Notes: generated from the letters alone by a model not told the origin. A stretch of 64,000 nt of DNA from Allodiplogaster sudhausi (GCA_945643635.1 CALZFC010000057.1:1-64000), one strand, 5' to 3'. Positions 1 through 13,031 are shown, counted from the stretch's first letter. A program made the numbers and translations.

Positions 1-127
1 TTAAACGAGTAATTAGTGTTCGTATTAGCGAAATAAGATATTCGTAGCGAAATAAAATACTGTTAAGTTTATAAAACTAAAAATAATAAAATTCAAATAT
101 AACTTCTTAAATCTGGCTTCCGCCCAC

Positions 128-281
128 CTTTTCATCAAAGATGAACAGGCGTGAATCGGAGAAGAGAACGGCGTGGCTCTTCTTCCACTTTGAGCCAAAG
201 AAACCGCGCGCGTATCGCATGACTTGGCCTTCTTTGAGCTTGCGAGCGTCCATATTGGCTTCTTCTTCTTCTTGTTTCTTT
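128..281 (-). CDS. 5' exon of a PH-domain-like protein (partial, runs off left edge)
   Basis: Read on the minus strand, a TTTTAG acceptor ends at 282. The exon opens with purine-rich 5' sequence, an ATG lies at 251-253, and 42 codons follow to a donor AAG|GTGGGC at 127/128 in phase 0. The peptide contains KLKEGQVMRYARGF, then GSKWKKSHAVLFSDSRLFIF. This resembles the first two beta strands of a pleckstrin-homology domain (G-x-V-x-R ... W-K-K-x-x-x-V-L-F-S-D-S-x-L). PH domains bind phosphoinositides or proteins at membranes. The rest of the gene lies beyond position 1, so full length and any other domains are unknown. The acceptor just upstream of the start fits either a spliced-leader site or the end of a 5'UTR intron. 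The match is from memory of the family pattern, without a search. Confidence 0.6.
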
Positions 282-804
282 CTAAAACAACAAATTTTAA
301 ATCGAAACACGGTAAATCTCTTCTTGTTTCGGGAAAACGACGAAATAACAAAGGATGACGAAATAAAAAAGAATTAAGAGCGAAATAAAACGAATGATGA
401 GCGAAATATAAAGAATGATGACGAAATTACGACGGAATTCTTCATTCCAAAAGCCTAGAGAAGTCTGTCTGATCGACATAAGATGCGAATGAGAATAAAG
501 TAGCTCCTAACACCCGATGAAATCACTCGAAACGCCAAACACGAACGAAATGGAGTGGCAAACTTTTAGAGGACAGCATATGAGCATATCGACTACATCA
601 TTTTCGTCGTCAACCGTGAACTAGATGTGACTAAAGAATACGGTAATCGCGCACTAAAAAAGTGTTTCGCTCATTATTTACATCGCTTCTGTGTATCTGT
701 TTCTGTCTACCTCTTCTTTTCTCGCTTTATCTTTCTCTCATCCATCTTTTCCTTTCTATCCCTCTCTCTCTCTCTTTCTCCCTCCCTCTCCCTCTTTCTC
801 TCTT

Positions 805-877
<73 letters not shown>

Positions 878-1578
878 ATCTTTCTCTCTCTCCTCCCTCT
901 CTCTTCCTCTCAGTAATTATAGCCTCAATTTGCCTTCTTCGCCCTACATTCAAGCCAATTGGACAAAAAACAGAGTATATGCGGAGAAAAAACATGTTTT
1001 CAAAATATAAAAAAAATGAGCAATAAAAAATCATCAATTCTCTTGAAGCGCAATATCGACGAGGCGAGTTGTATGAAAGAAGGAAGAAACGTGAATGAGT
1101 AAAAAAAAAATTCTCTTTTTTGTCCCTTTTAAAATTCATTCTTTTGCTCTCTCTCTCTCTCTCTCTCTCTCTCGCTCTCTCTCTCTCACTTTCTCTTCCT
1201 CTCTCTCTCTCCCTCCTTCTCTTTCTCCCTCACGCTCTAGCTCTCTCTCCATCCTTTTTTACAATCGTCAAGTAGCTGTTGCTAAGGCGAGTCAACGATG
1301 GAGTTTGGCCAAAAAGTCCTCTTCTCTTTTGTTTCTCTTCTTCTCTTCTCTTCTCTTCACTTCGTTGACATTAAAGGGCATGGCATAGAAGAGAGTGCAA
1401 GTGAGAATGGATTCAGTATTCAGTAAGGAAAGGAAAACGACATTCACAAGGGTGGGGGAGGGGGAAAACGACAGACACGGCTGGTGACGGGTGCAGATAT
1501 AATAGCAGGCGCAACGAACACATGCACATGCCTAACGTTGGTGTTGCTATGGAGATGACAATGAGGAGAAGGAGAGAA

Positions 1579-1613
<35 letters not shown>

Positions 1614-1648
1614 GGGCGGAGTGAAAGAGAGCCAGAGATACAGAGTAT

Positions 1649-1679
<31 letters not shown>

Positions 1680-1684
1680 GAAAC

Positions 1685-1718
<34 letters not shown>

Positions 1719-2680
1719 CGGAGTGAAAGAGGAGAGAGAGGGCGAAGTGAAAGAGAGTCAGAGAGAGAGAGAGACAGAGAGAGAGAGGGAGAGCGAGAGA
1801 GAGAGACAGAGCGAGACCGAGAAAGACGCGGATATACTATGAATTAATAATGAAATACTGAACAGTAATGGAAACCGATGATACGTAATGATAGAAATCT
1901 GATGAAACCACCTGATGAAATCATGAAATTGGGTGACTCATACTTTTTCTTGTAATTGACAATGAAAGAAACATGATGAAGAAACGAAATGGAAATATTT
2001 CAAATATTTAATAGGACAAGAAGAAAGAACAGCAAACAAATATGTACGTATGAAACTAAATCAGAAAGTAAAAAATTAGGGAGGGAGATTGTAGGCACAA
2101 ATATTAAAACAAAACTCTACGCATTTCACAATACCCGTGCTGAATATTTCTTTTTATCTTTCTAACAATAAGATTAGTCATGGCTTTTTTTCTATTTCTC
2201 CAATGGCACGATAGACAGTTTTTTTTTCTTTTCATTTTTTTTTATTAAATATAACAAAAATTTTGTCCTTATTGTGAGAAAAGACAAGTTGAGCAAACAT
2301 GTATGTATGTTCGAAGAAGCAAAATAGACAAATACCAGACAATAATACTCCATAAAGTTATAGAAGAAAGAATGGAATGAGAAGAAAGGAAGATAGGCTA
2401 GCTCTTGGCAAAGCACAACACGAGAAAATGAAGGATGGGAATTTACTCGGGAAATAAAGAGAGAGTGAGAAAGAGTGGGAGAGAGCGAGGGAGAGAGAGG
2501 GAGAGAGAGAGAGCAAGAGAGAGAGAGAGAAAGAGAGAATGAGAATATACAATGAAAGAGACGTGTTCCAGTAGGCAGTGCAGGAGTTAGAGTAACTAAA
2601 CATAAGCCGGGCAAACAGACAGCCGATCGATGTTGTGCACGGGGGCACAGGGCAACAACGAGGGGGAAAGGGCGGGCAGG

Positions 2681-2733
<53 letters not shown>

Positions 2734-3301
2734 AGAGATAGATAGAGAGAGGAAAATATAGAGAGAAAGGGGAGAGAGAGAGAGAGTATGAGGGGAACAT
2801 AGAGAGTGGGGGGGGATAGAGGGAGAGAGTGGAGACGAAGAGATGGAGAGAGAGATAGAGAGAGATACTAAACAAGAGGAGGCCGAATGATGCGCCATGT
2901 GCAGACAGTGGCGAAATACACAACGATGTTGTGGCAGGAAGAAGGGCGGGCGGGCTGAAGTCACACAAGAAATGATATAGTGGAGATGGAAATGAGATTG
3001 AGTGTGCGACCACGAGGAGAAGAATGAATGGGTAAGAACAAGAGAAAAGGGAAGAAAAAATAGAGAAGTCATGAAAGAGCTGGCAGTAACGAAAAATACA
3101 AACATACATACATCTTTATAAAAATAAAAGCACATAAAGAATATTTAAAAAAAAAAGAATCTAAAGAGAGAAAAAACTGCACTTAAAAAAAAGATAAAAC
3201 AAAATGGAATTGGAGCAAGGAAAAGTCGATAAGTCTGCTTTTATCATTATTTGGCTTCCCCCCTTTATCCCGTTTTGTGCCACCTAATATAAGGAGAGAA
3301 C

Positions 3302-3352
<51 letters not shown>

Positions 3353-3760
3353 GGAACAGGAAGAGAGTGAGAGGAAGAAACAAAAAGGAGGGGCCATTAC
3401 GCGTAACCCATTTTGACGTCATAATAGCGATGACTCATTGCGGAAACGTGTTCCGGTAAGGATTATGAGATTACGAAATAGCAGTGAGGCTTGGGGATTT
3501 CACAGCCCCCTCCTTCTCCTCTTTCTCGAAAATTCTCTCTCTCTCTCTCTCTTTCTCTGCCTCTGTCTCTCTGTCTCACTCTCTCTCCCCGAGACGAATA
3601 GCGAGAGAGTGACAGATGGGAGAGAGAGGGAGAAAGAGAGAGAGCGAACGATAAAATATGACCAAGAGAAAGAAAGAGAGGAGAGTAATGTGATTATAAT
3701 GGGATTAATAACGGACGCACAAACAAATCAGCCGGCCGATGGATTCACAATATTTTCAGA
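282..3760. repeat. Microsatellite-rich stretch without recognisable genes
   Basis: The main tracts are CT-rich at about 761-898 and 1149-1250, and GA-rich at about 1575-1815, 2457-2540, 2680-2870 and 3299-3355, with short T/A-rich sequence between them. The long open frames here encode only S/L or R/E runs and change frame freely across the tracts. I found no exon with a believable acceptor, donor and non-repetitive peptide. Confidence 0.8.
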
Positions 3761-3764
3761 TTTT

Positions 3765-3952
3765 TTGAGCAATGGAATCCACCGATTTCTGCGGAGAGAC
3801 AAAAAGAATGGGATGGACGATCAATGGTCGGGCACATACATATTTCTGTTTTAGGGAGGGGAGAGAGATAGAGATAGAGAGAGAAGAGAGAGAGAGGGAG
3901 AGAGAGAGAGAGGGAGAGAGAGGAGATAGAGGAGGAGAGAGAAAGAGACAAT
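3765..3952 (+). repeat. Dispersed repeat R2, copy 1 (GA core)
   Basis: The start matches the R2 consensus GAGCAATGGAAACCACCGG, followed by GAGACAAAAAGAATGGGA and GACGATCAATGG. It then runs into a GA tract. The 3' R2 flank (ATGCGACTAGCAGATGTTT) is missing, so the copy is truncated inside the microsatellite. Confidence 0.7.
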
Positions 3953-4049
3953 GACATTTAAAAAAAAGAGAAAGAAAGAGAGCAATGGAGTTAACAGGCA
4001 GAGAAGAAAACGGATTCATCAATCCGCCAAAACATGCGCAGTATTTTCA

Positions 4050-4320
4050 GCTTTTTGAGCAATGGGAAACCACCGGTTACCGCAAAGAGACAAAAAAGGA
4101 TGGGAAGGACGATGAATGGCCGTGCGTATTTCTGTTTCTAGCGAGAGCGAGAGAGCAAAGAGGGAGAGAGAGCGGGAGAGAAAGAGCAAGAGAGACAGAA
4201 AGAGAGAATAAGAGAGAGAAAGAGATAGGGAGACAAAGAGAGACAGAAAGAAAGAGAGCGAGAGAAATGCGACTAGCAGATGTTTACTCGTAGTATATGC
4301 AGAGATGATAACAAGGAAGT
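4050..4320 (+). repeat. Dispersed repeat R2, copy 2 (nearly complete)
   Basis: This copy has the 5' flank (AGCAATGGGAAACCACCGG), a GA-rich core at about 4142-4265 and the 3' flank (ATGCGACTAGCAGATGTTTA, then GCAGAGATGATAACAAGGA). It is a good reference copy: unique flanks on both sides of the GA core recur together at other sites. Confidence 0.75.
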
Positions 4321-4489
4321 GCATGGCAAAAATGAGGAAACCAAAGATAAGGTAGCTGCCGGCCCGTTTATGCTATGAAAATTTCCCTTCTGCCGGAAAA
4401 CAGAGGGTGCGGTGGCTATCGGGACCTTAAAAAATTATTTTAAAAAAAACTCTACGTTTAACAGTTGTATATACAGAACGAGATCTGTC

Positions 4490-4611
4490 TTAAAGGAGCA
4501 CGAAACTTAACCGTATCTCTCTTTTTTCCAGATCATTCCAGTCTCGTCTCAATCTAATTGTAAGTCAGGCAAAATGGCGCGAATTCAAAAAGGAATTTTT
4601 CGCTCCTTTAA
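4490..4611. mobile_element. TTAA-flanked MITE, family B (T2/Kolobok-like ends)
   Basis: TTAA at 4490-4493 is followed by AGGAGCACGAAA. The other end reads TTTTTCGCTCCT followed by TTAA at 4608-4611. The 122-bp unit has short inverted ends that start AGGAGC and TTAA on both sides. It has no coding capacity. Confidence 0.65.
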
Positions 4612-5384
4612 AGCAGAGATAGAGAGAGAAAGCGAGCAGGATGGAGAGTCACTCTCACTGATCAAGTAGGGGTATTTCAATTACTCTGGATTTTAATGAG
4701 CGGTTGGAATGTTGGAGTAACGCTGAATGTACATATGTATAAACTCAGAATTTAAAAAAAAAAAGATTAAACACTGAGGGAGTAAAGAATGGAATCGTTT
4801 ATAAAACAAGACATGTGAGATTCAGCCTCGGGCTTACAATTATCTAGGATCTCACATTATTCCTTCATATATCTTTAATCCTTATCTTTCCTCAAGCACA
4901 CTCAATCATTCATGTTAATTTTTTTATTAATTGTTTTTTTTTCAAAACATTATCAAAATATTGCCGGTCGGAAAGAACAAAGATGGAGACAACTCTCTCT
5001 CTCCCTCTCTCTCTATCTCTCTCTCAATCTCTTTCTCTCTCTCTTTCTCTCTCTATCTCTCTCTCTCTCTCTCTCTCTTTTTTTCTTGGCTTCTTCTCCT
5101 TCGCCTCCGGTCTCTTAAACGATGCGCGTGCCAGTTGTCCTGTGTGATCTCCCAACGGTATCTGTCCGTTTAAGAGAAATGGATAGAGATTGGGAGAGAA
5201 AGTGGGCCAACAGATAAAAAAAGTGGACGAGAGAGAGTGATAGGGTGAGAGAGAAAAGTTGAGTACGACGGAGAGAGTGAGCGAGCTAGAGAGAGCTAGA
5301 GAAACAAAGAGAACAATGGAATAAGCATTCGAATGAGGGATTAATATATCACATGGCCAATGGAAGCACATCATATTAATAGTT

Positions 5385-5580
5385 CTACGAGCAATGGCAA
5401 ACCACCGGTTACCGCGGAGAGACAAAAAGAATGGAAAGGACGATCAATGGTCGGGCATATTTCTGTTCCTTGCGAGAGCGAGAGTTGAAAGAGAGTGAGT
5501 GAGAGGGAGAGAGAGAAAAAAAAAGATGCGACTATCAGATATATACTCGTAATATAAGCAGAGATGATAACAAGGATGTG
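5385..5580 (+). repeat. Dispersed repeat R2, copy 3
   Basis: This copy contains CGAGCAATGGCAAACCACCG and GACGATCAATGGTCGGGC, then a short GA core, then ATGCGACTATCAGATATATA and GCAGAGATGATAACAAGGAT. The core is much shorter than in copy 2. Confidence 0.7.
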
Positions 5581-5723
5581 GATTTTAAAAAGGAGGAAAA
5601 CAAAGGGGAGCTGTCGTGCACAGAGCGGGCTTTAAAACATTATAAAAATTAAATTAAATTAAAATAAAATAAAATAAAAACGTATATATAATAATTGTAG
5701 AGAGAGAGAATGAGAGAGCAGTG

Positions 5724-5910
5724 TTAAAGGAGCACACTCTAACTTATTTAGTCTATTAGACAGAATGTCCCCTCTCCATTGTTGTCTCGTCTCTCTCTCT
5801 CTCTCTCACTCTCTCTCTCTACATCAAATGCTCTCTCGCCTGGTTGTGTCAGGCAAAAAGGCGCGAATTCAAAAGTTAATTTTTGTCTTGTCAGCATTAT
5901 AATAGAGAGA
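5724..5910. mobile_element. Related TTAAAGGAGCAC element, right end decayed
   Basis: TTAA at 5724-5727 continues as AGGAGCAC. The interior shares GTCAGGCAAAA and GGCGCGAATTCAAAA with the family B element at 4490. The right terminal repeat is not recognisable, and GA/CT tracts have expanded inside. Confidence 0.45.
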
Positions 5911-6240
5911 GAGAGAGAGAGAAACCGAACAGGATTTAAATGAGGCGAGAGACTCACTCTTGTCGCGTTGTGTTTGTCTCTAAATTACTTATTACTCAGG
6001 ATTTGAATTAGCCGTTCGAATGAGAGATTAAAAATGAACGTATGTACATATGTATAAACTCTGAATAATATTTAATTTCACTAAAAAGAATGCCACGTGG
6101 TTTCCATTAGCGCACGTTAGTATGAAACAATTTTTTTCCAAAGGGAAGATGATGCAGCTTGCGGGTAGAGTTTAACTAATATATTTGCACGTATTTGTGG
6201 ATTAATTCGTCGTCCTAATTGTTATTTCTTGTCTCGCCAG

Positions 6241-6318
6241 ACGATGCAACAGACGCGGATTTCCGACGGCGTCCGGCGGGAGATCGCGACGACTGGCGCA
6301 CGAATGAGCTTGAGTTAA
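6241..6318 (+). pseudogene. Orphan copy of the F-box-family terminal exon (exon 9 type)
   Basis: A CTCGCCAG acceptor precedes ACG ATG. The reading frame gives TMQQTRISDGVRREIATTGA and then stops at TAA (6316-6318), about 36 codons before the end of the homologous exon at 18814. The paralogue reads MQMTRIVDGVRREIASTGAR, so the match is clear. No upstream exons of the family are visible nearby. Confidence 0.6.
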
Positions 6319-6409
6319 CATTTAGAAAAATCCCATTAAAGATATCATTTATGTGAAATGACCTGTACGCGTAAAAATGAATATATATTTTTAAATCTCG
6401 ATTGCGTCA

Positions 6410-6640
6410 TCGCTCTGTTTTGCAGTAAATCACATGAAGATCTGATCTGTCTGTCACTCGTTGCTCTGGCTGTTGATCACAAGGAACACTTGTAAATCCA
6501 GCAGAGAGAATGATGACCGAGAAGATGACCGGTTATGAGCCGGTCAGAGATTCGCTTATCTCTCAAGGAGTGGCAGCCGGGGTGAAAGAGTGGCACTCGG
6601 CTATGACCTTCTCACAGACACGGATTAACCTATCTCTCTC
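6410..6640 (+). repeat. Conserved block R7, copy 1 (possible 3' exon plus trailing sequence)
   Basis: The block begins after TTTTGCAG with a frame reading KSHEDLICLSLVALAVDHKE then HL-stop (6426-6495), and continues with a second conserved stretch containing MMTEKMTGYEPVRDSLISQG. Other copies lie at 19170, 27905, 33785 and 43670 (minus). Only two of the copies keep an AG acceptor, so coding status is doubtful. Confidence 0.5.
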
Positions 6641-7019
6641 TCTCTCTCATTCTTTCTCACTATATTTCTCTCCCTCCTCCCTCCCTCTCTCTCTCTCTCT
6701 CTCGCTCTCTAGCTCTCGCTTTCTCTCTCTCCGCATGAAGATTAAGTTATGTAGATTGCGCCATCGCAACGTGCTGTTCTGTTGGCCTAAGTGAGAGGAA
6801 GAGGGAGAGTAATATCAAGAGATGCGTGAGATTGGCAAAGAGAGAGAGAGAGATAAGAGAGAGGAGAGAAAGGAGAGAGAGCGAGAGAGGCACTGATGGA
6901 AGAGAAAAGATAGAGAGAGAGCGCGAGAGAGATAGAGAGAGAGAGAAAGCGAGAGAGATAGAGATATAAGAAAGAGATGCATGTAAACCATGAGGATTGG
7001 CATCTGATGGCGTGCATCA

Positions 7020-7759
7020 AATAATTCATCTTTTTCATTGCAATTTATGTATTTCTACAAGGTGAAAGAGCTTTTTATATTTGCTAAAATATATACATAA
7101 TTTCACAATTGCCAGACTCATTTTGATAAGAAGTCAATAAAAGGACAAATTAATAAATATCCTGTAAACCCGGTGGTTTAGTTACCGCTCTCTACTTTAC
7201 ATGCGATCTGCGACTTGGATCTTGGATGATGAAGATACATCGTTCAAATTGGCTGTTTTCAATTATCTCTCCGTCTCGTCTTCTTTCACTCTCTCTCTCT
7301 CTCTCTCTTTCTCTCACTTTATCCCTCACTTCTCTTTCTCTCTTCACTTTCTTTCTCTCTTCCATTTCGCTTTTCTCCCTCTCTCTCCCTGTTCATTGTT
7401 TTCTTAATAATATTTTTAGTCTCTAGCCTATGTTTCTCATGTTGATTGATTGTTCTCTTCCATAAAAGACAGCTCTATTAATCCTCCCTCCTGTCGCTTC
7501 TTCTCTGATACAGGGCAGATCTCCTTTGAGCTCCTGAAGAGCCAGTGACATTCTCTGATTGTCTGGCTCTCTCTCTCGCTCCCTCTCTCTCACTCTTTCT
7601 CATCTTTCTCTCGCTCTCTCTCCCTTTCTCTCTCGCTCCCTCTCACACTCTCTCTCTCTCATCTTTCTCTCGCTGTCTCTCTCTCTCGCAAGCATTTATC
7701 TTGCGCAGCCTTTCACGCCTCTGAACACCTGTTACAATCTTGATCGTAAAAGAAATGGC

Positions 7760-7795
<36 letters not shown>

Positions 7796-8340
7796 GAGAT
7801 AGAGAAAGAGAGAAAGAGGGAGAGACAGACAGACAAGTCGGCAACACGAAAAGAAACAAGGTGCGAAGGCGGTGGAACGCAAAGACAAATTACACTTTGT
7901 TCGTTCGTCTTCCATAAGAAAGAACGCGAGTTGCGCCATGCTCATTCTTCTTGTTGCAAGTTTCTTTTTACAATTACTAGTTTACAATACAAAATTATTA
8001 GCCTTTTACTTGCTTTTTTTTAAATATGTTTTAAATATCATAAACGGTGGTGTCCACAATTTCGCGCGAGTTTTATGATGTGAGAGAGCGATGTGATTGT
8101 TGATGGTACGTAAACCGTGTATGTATGCGTCGTTTATTCAACTGAGACAATGAGTCGACATTATATACTACATATAAATTTATTTATTATTTATTATTTA
8201 TTTGTTTATTTAATTTATTAATTTATTTGTTTATTTCAACAATTAAATATTTTCTTCTTTTCGCTAGGCGTACATTTCGCGATTTCTCTCATTGCCAGCC
8301 TGAGCTTCTTTGGCTTACGGCTTACATTTTGATGTGGTGC
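7020..8340. repeat. Repeat-rich stretch without a recognised gene
   Basis: It holds a block at 7110-7230 that recurs inverted near 23030-23140. A block at 7441-7565 recurs at 19588-19725 (shared TTGATTGATTGTTCTCTTCC). A block at 7855-7945 recurs at 28660-28760 (shared AACGCGAGTTGCGCCATGCT). CT/GA tracts lie between them and an AT-rich run at 8160-8250. These are dispersed repeats; none has a convincing coding frame. Confidence 0.6.
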
Positions 8341-8445
8341 CTGATCAAATTCTATAGGAGGGGAGTGAGAGAGAGAGAGACGGAGAGAGAGAGACAGAGA
8401 GAGAGGGGGAGAGGAGAGAGCGAGAAAGGGAGAGATATGGAGAGA

Positions 8446-8503
<58 letters not shown>

Positions 8504-8597
8504 TAATGAAAGATAGGGAAAGAGAGATGTCATGCATGTTTATGCCATCTGCCATGATAAATTCCCTAAGCGGTCACTCATGTAGAAATAGACACAA

Positions 8598-8639
<42 letters not shown>

Positions 8640-8740
8640 GGTGAGAGATTGTTTAGAGAGGGTGAGAGGTGAGAGATAGAGAGAGAAGGGGGGAGAAGGT
8701 AGTGATGCGAGATAGAGGGAGAGAGAGAGTGAAAGAGAGA

Positions 8741-8780
<40 letters not shown>

Positions 8781-9053
8781 CATGCATATGAAGCCCCCTG
8801 TCAGGCATGAGGAAGCGTGGGAGCGGGATGATCAGAGATGGGTGAGGGAGATTAGAGATGCATCGTTCGTTCTGGGAGAGAGGAGAGAGAGAGAGGGAGA
8901 GAGAGAATAGAGAGGGCCGCGACGGAGAGTGAAAGAGGTGGGGGTTGAGAGGACAGAACAAGATGTTTATCTGTAGCGAAACGCGCTTAAAGCTCTCTTC
9001 TTCGCCATCACCTTTTAGTCTTTCTCGGTTCAAGTGTTTCCCTCTCTCTCTCA

Positions 9054-9089
<36 letters not shown>

Positions 9090-10960
9090 CTCGCTGTCTC
9101 TTTCTCTCTCCCGCTCAATATCTCTCTCACTCTCTCTCTCGCTCTCTGTCTCTTCGATTACAGCTCAAGTTCAATTCCTCTCTGTCTGTATCCCCCTCCC
9201 CGTCCGTTTGTCACCTGCATTTCCTATTCGCCTTCACGGTGGTTTTCAAGACATATCAGAGAATTAAAGCATTCATTGGATGTTAGCTTTGATATAGAAA
9301 AAATTTTCGTTATGAGATTTGAAACCAAAGTAAGCAATCATTTCGATTTTTCTGTGTTTTTTCAACATATGTCTCTCTCTCACTCTCACTCTATCTTTTT
9401 TTTCTCTTTCTCTCGCTCCCTACTCTCTCTTCTCACTTTCTCTCTCTCTCTCTCTCTCTCTCCCTCTCTCTATCTCTCTCTCTCCGTCCCTTTCTTTCTC
9501 TCTCTCTCTCTCTCCCTCTCTCTCTCTTTCTCTCTCTCTCACTCCTCTCGCTCTCTCTTTCCGTCCAACTTTCTCTTGCCAACTCTCTCCGCATAGCCTA
9601 TACAATAATGTCCCAATGCGATCACATTGCTTTTTATCTTCCTGGCTTGTTCCCTTTCCCATTCCCATCAATGGATGACGGCGAAGAAAACATTCAGGGT
9701 CTCTTTTTTTTTGTTTTCTCACTCTCTCTCTTTCTCTCTTCTTTTCTCGCTATCTCTCCCACTCTCTCTTCTTTCTTCTATCTCTCTCTCCCTCTTCCTC
9801 TCTCCCTCTCTTTTTTGTCATGCAATATGACCAAGATGGAGATAAAAGAACAAAGAAAAGGAGATCAGATTAGACTCTAATTTTGTAGCTCCGTTAACCA
9901 GCAACGAAAAAGTCGAATTTGATGAGTCGGAGTTCATATCGCTCTTGAAATCTAAACATTTCTTTACAACTCTCTTTCTGCCTCTCTTTCTCTGTTTTCT
10001 CTCTCCCTCTCTCCCTATCGCTCCTCCCACTTTCCTCCAACTTCCCTCCTCCCCTACTGTCATACGCCCTTCTACGCCATATTTGCATTCCATGACAGAG
10101 CCCTTTGGCTCTCCCACTCCTGTGATAGCTTCCAAAAAGTATTATTCTTTCTTTTATTCCTCGTTCTCGTACTTTAAAATGCGAGAATAAAAAGCGATTT
10201 TTATGTTTCATTTCTTTTTTTCAACTAAATAGAATCTCACAATCAGCAAGTTCCCTTCAGCCGGCTCTGGTCCCGCCCTCTTCTTCTCCCCATCTCCCGA
10301 CTCTGATTTGTCTCCACCTCTCGTTTGAATCACGGTGGATTTCGTGATTTTTTACTTACAATTAGTATTACGTTGGTCGTCTGAAGCTTCATTGTTATGT
10401 GACGAAACTTTCTCGAAACTTTCTCTCTAGCATTATACTCCCCCACCTCTCTCTCTACCTACTCTCTTTCTCTCTTCTCCCTCTCTCCTTCAGTCTGTCT
10501 GTCTGCCTCTCTCTCTCGCTCTCTTTTGCTTTCCCTCTCTATCTCTCTGTCCTTCTCTCTAATTTCCTCTCTCTCTCTCTCTCTCTAATCATAATGTCGT
10601 AACTAATAACGAGTATTGTAATGTGCTTTAGCGATCACGGCCAACATCCTGGCTTATTCTTTCCCTTGCTGTCCCCATTCCCATTCCCTTCGATAGCTGA
10701 TGCCGCAAAAGACATTCTTTTCAGCTCTCTCTCTCTCTCTCTCTCCGTCTCTTCTTCTGTCTCTTGCTCTCTCTGTTTCTCTCAATCTCTCTCTTTCAGA
10801 TAGAGACAGATAGAGAGAGAGAGAGGTGAGATTGATATCAAATGCATCCGAAGATGGATGAGCGTATATGAAACATCACTACTCGCCATTCACTCTTTTG
10901 AGCAATGTCCCCGGTGTAGCATCTGGCTACAACTTCTAGAATTTTCTCACTCTCTCTCTC

Positions 10961-11002
<42 letters not shown>

Positions 11003-11015
11003 TCTCTCTCACTCT

Positions 11016-11068
<53 letters not shown>

Positions 11069-11630
11069 CCTTTCTATCTCAAGCAGACAACATTTTGGCT
11101 TTTGATTTTATCGACAAGGCCTGCTCTGTTTTTTGCGTGAAGAATATACAGAAATCTTGTTCCCTAATTTAACTTTACTATTCTTATGCATATATTTTTT
11201 CAAAGTCCTCTTCAATTCAAACATCAACACACAAATGACTTGAAGATGTTTCCTTCGGTGACATCACAGCGGGAGGCATACATATGAATTATCTGAGAAG
11301 TGTTAGAATTGGAAGATGCCTAGACCCCAGGCGACTCGCCGTCACCTTTAACTGTTCCTCTCGTTCTCTCGTTCTCTCGTTTTCTCTCTCTCTCGTTCTC
11401 TCTCTTTCTCCCTCTCTCTAGTCAGACACTCTCTATCTCTCTCTTTTTCTCTCGCTATCTCTCCATCTCTACTCTCTTCCTCTCTCGCTCGCTCTTTCTC
11501 TAGTCACCATCTCTCCATCTCTATTATCTCACGCTCTCTCGCTCTCTCTATCCTCTCTCTCTCCCTCCCTATCTCTCTATCTCTACTCTCTCTCTCTCCA
11601 TCTCATCCCCTTCCCCTACTCTTCTCTCAC
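8341..11630. repeat. Microsatellite field
   Basis: GA tracts lie at about 8363-8515, 8600-8640 and 8735-8776. CT tracts lie at about 9031-9150, 9430-9560, 9720-9815, 10440-10590, 10950-11070 and 11340-11620. Two related non-repetitive islands (about 9640-9700 and 10640-10715) share TCCCTTCGATRGATGATGCCG-like sequence and recur near 25800-25890. A block at 9227-9290 is the repeat R4. I see no gene. Confidence 0.7.
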
Positions 11631-11639
11631 CCTAAATCT

Positions 11640-11830
11640 CCTCTGATTTGTTCCTCTCCTCCTGGAATGGCATTGCAAATATCACTTCCATCCGGTGCAA
11701 TCTTCTCTTCTTTTGTCTCTTCTCTCGGGTCGCCCTCTGCCCAGTGGAGGAAACGGTTGCCATTGTCTGAACAGCCCCGATCTCCGGGAGCACTTCAGCT
11801 TTTTCTGTTGCTGCCTCTCTCACTCTCTCT
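11640..11830 (-). CDS. Weak candidate exon, unknown protein
   Basis: On the minus strand a non-repetitive frame reads AATEKAEVLPEIGAVQTMAT and continues to FAMPFQEERNKSEE. It lies between a GA tract and CT-rich sequence. Codon composition looks protein-like and contrasts with the R/E repeats around it. No clear acceptor is visible because the upstream side is microsatellite, and no paralogue exists in the window. I do not recognise the protein. Confidence 0.25.
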
Positions 11831-11831
11831 T

Positions 11832-11870
<39 letters not shown>

Positions 11871-12099
11871 TACGTTCGTTTCTATCCCACTTTTTACCTC
11901 TTTCTTCAATTTGTCTACCATTCCCATCTCCCAGCTTTTCCGCCTTTTTCCTCTTCAACTTCCCCTCTTCAACTCATAATCTCTTTCTCTCTCACTCTCT
12001 CTTTCTCTCTCGCTCTCTCGCTCTCTCACTCTCTCTATCTCTCTCTCCCTGTCCCAATCCACTCTCAGCTGTTATTATCTCTCGATCTCCGCTAGACAT

Positions 12100-12871
12100 C
12101 CACTTCCGTCATGCTCCTCATTTTCTCCTTGTATTACATGGCATTCCATTTAGTGGCATTTAGATATGGAGAGAAAGTGGAGAGAGAGAGGATGACAGAG
12201 AGAGAGAGAGAGGGAGGGAGAGAGAGATAGAAAGAGAGAGAGAGAGAGAAAGAGGGGGAAAACAACAAAATGATGTGTCACACATAAGAGCAGATGTACC
12301 TTGCATGCTTGTTATAATGCAATCTCACATTCTTCCACCTGCCTCTGTTTTGTTTCGAGTTACAGCTTAAAACGATAGGCAGACAGTAAGGTAATGTAGA
12401 TTTGCTCTTCACTAACGGCCTCTTTATAGGAGGAGGAAACTCAAACGTTAAATACTCGTAATTTTCATGACCATTGTTGTCTCGTCTATCTAATTCCCAT
12501 GTTCTCTTACCAGTAATGTTTATACAATGTACATATGTTTTCTATAGTCACTCTCCTATTAAAACATTTGTTTTTTTACTGCGAAGGACTATTCCCATAG
12601 TCCTCAACTTGGTTAAAATCATTCTACTTCTTTTTTTTACACGAATTCTCTCTGTCGCCTTACCTTTCTTTCTTCCCAGCCACATTTTTGTTCTTTTTAG
12701 TGTCGAGCCCGGAAGTCGTTTAGGAAAGAGCGTCCGCGTACCAAATTCTAATTAATATCAATAGGACTGGTGCGCAGCAGCGGATTGTGAGAAAAGTAGA
12801 GAAGGACGAGGAAGGAGGAGGAGAAGGAGACATTCTTGCCGCTCTTTTCTACTCTCTGTTAGTCTTGCTCA

Positions 12872-12921
<50 letters not shown>

Positions 12922-12984
12922 ACATCTCCCTCTCACTTTTTCTCTCTCTTCCTTTCCTTTTCTTTCTTTTTCTCTCTCTCTCTC

Positions 12985-13031
<47 letters not shown>

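Noticed and set aside
627..1388. Open frames rich in S and L over CT repeats
   Set aside because: They are open in all three frames because the dinucleotide repeat lacks stop codons. No splice sites or non-repetitive peptide support them.
2192..3135. 305-residue minus-strand open frame
   Set aside because: It spans several GA tracts and unrelated AT-rich sequence. The peptide has no domain pattern and overlaps equally open frames.
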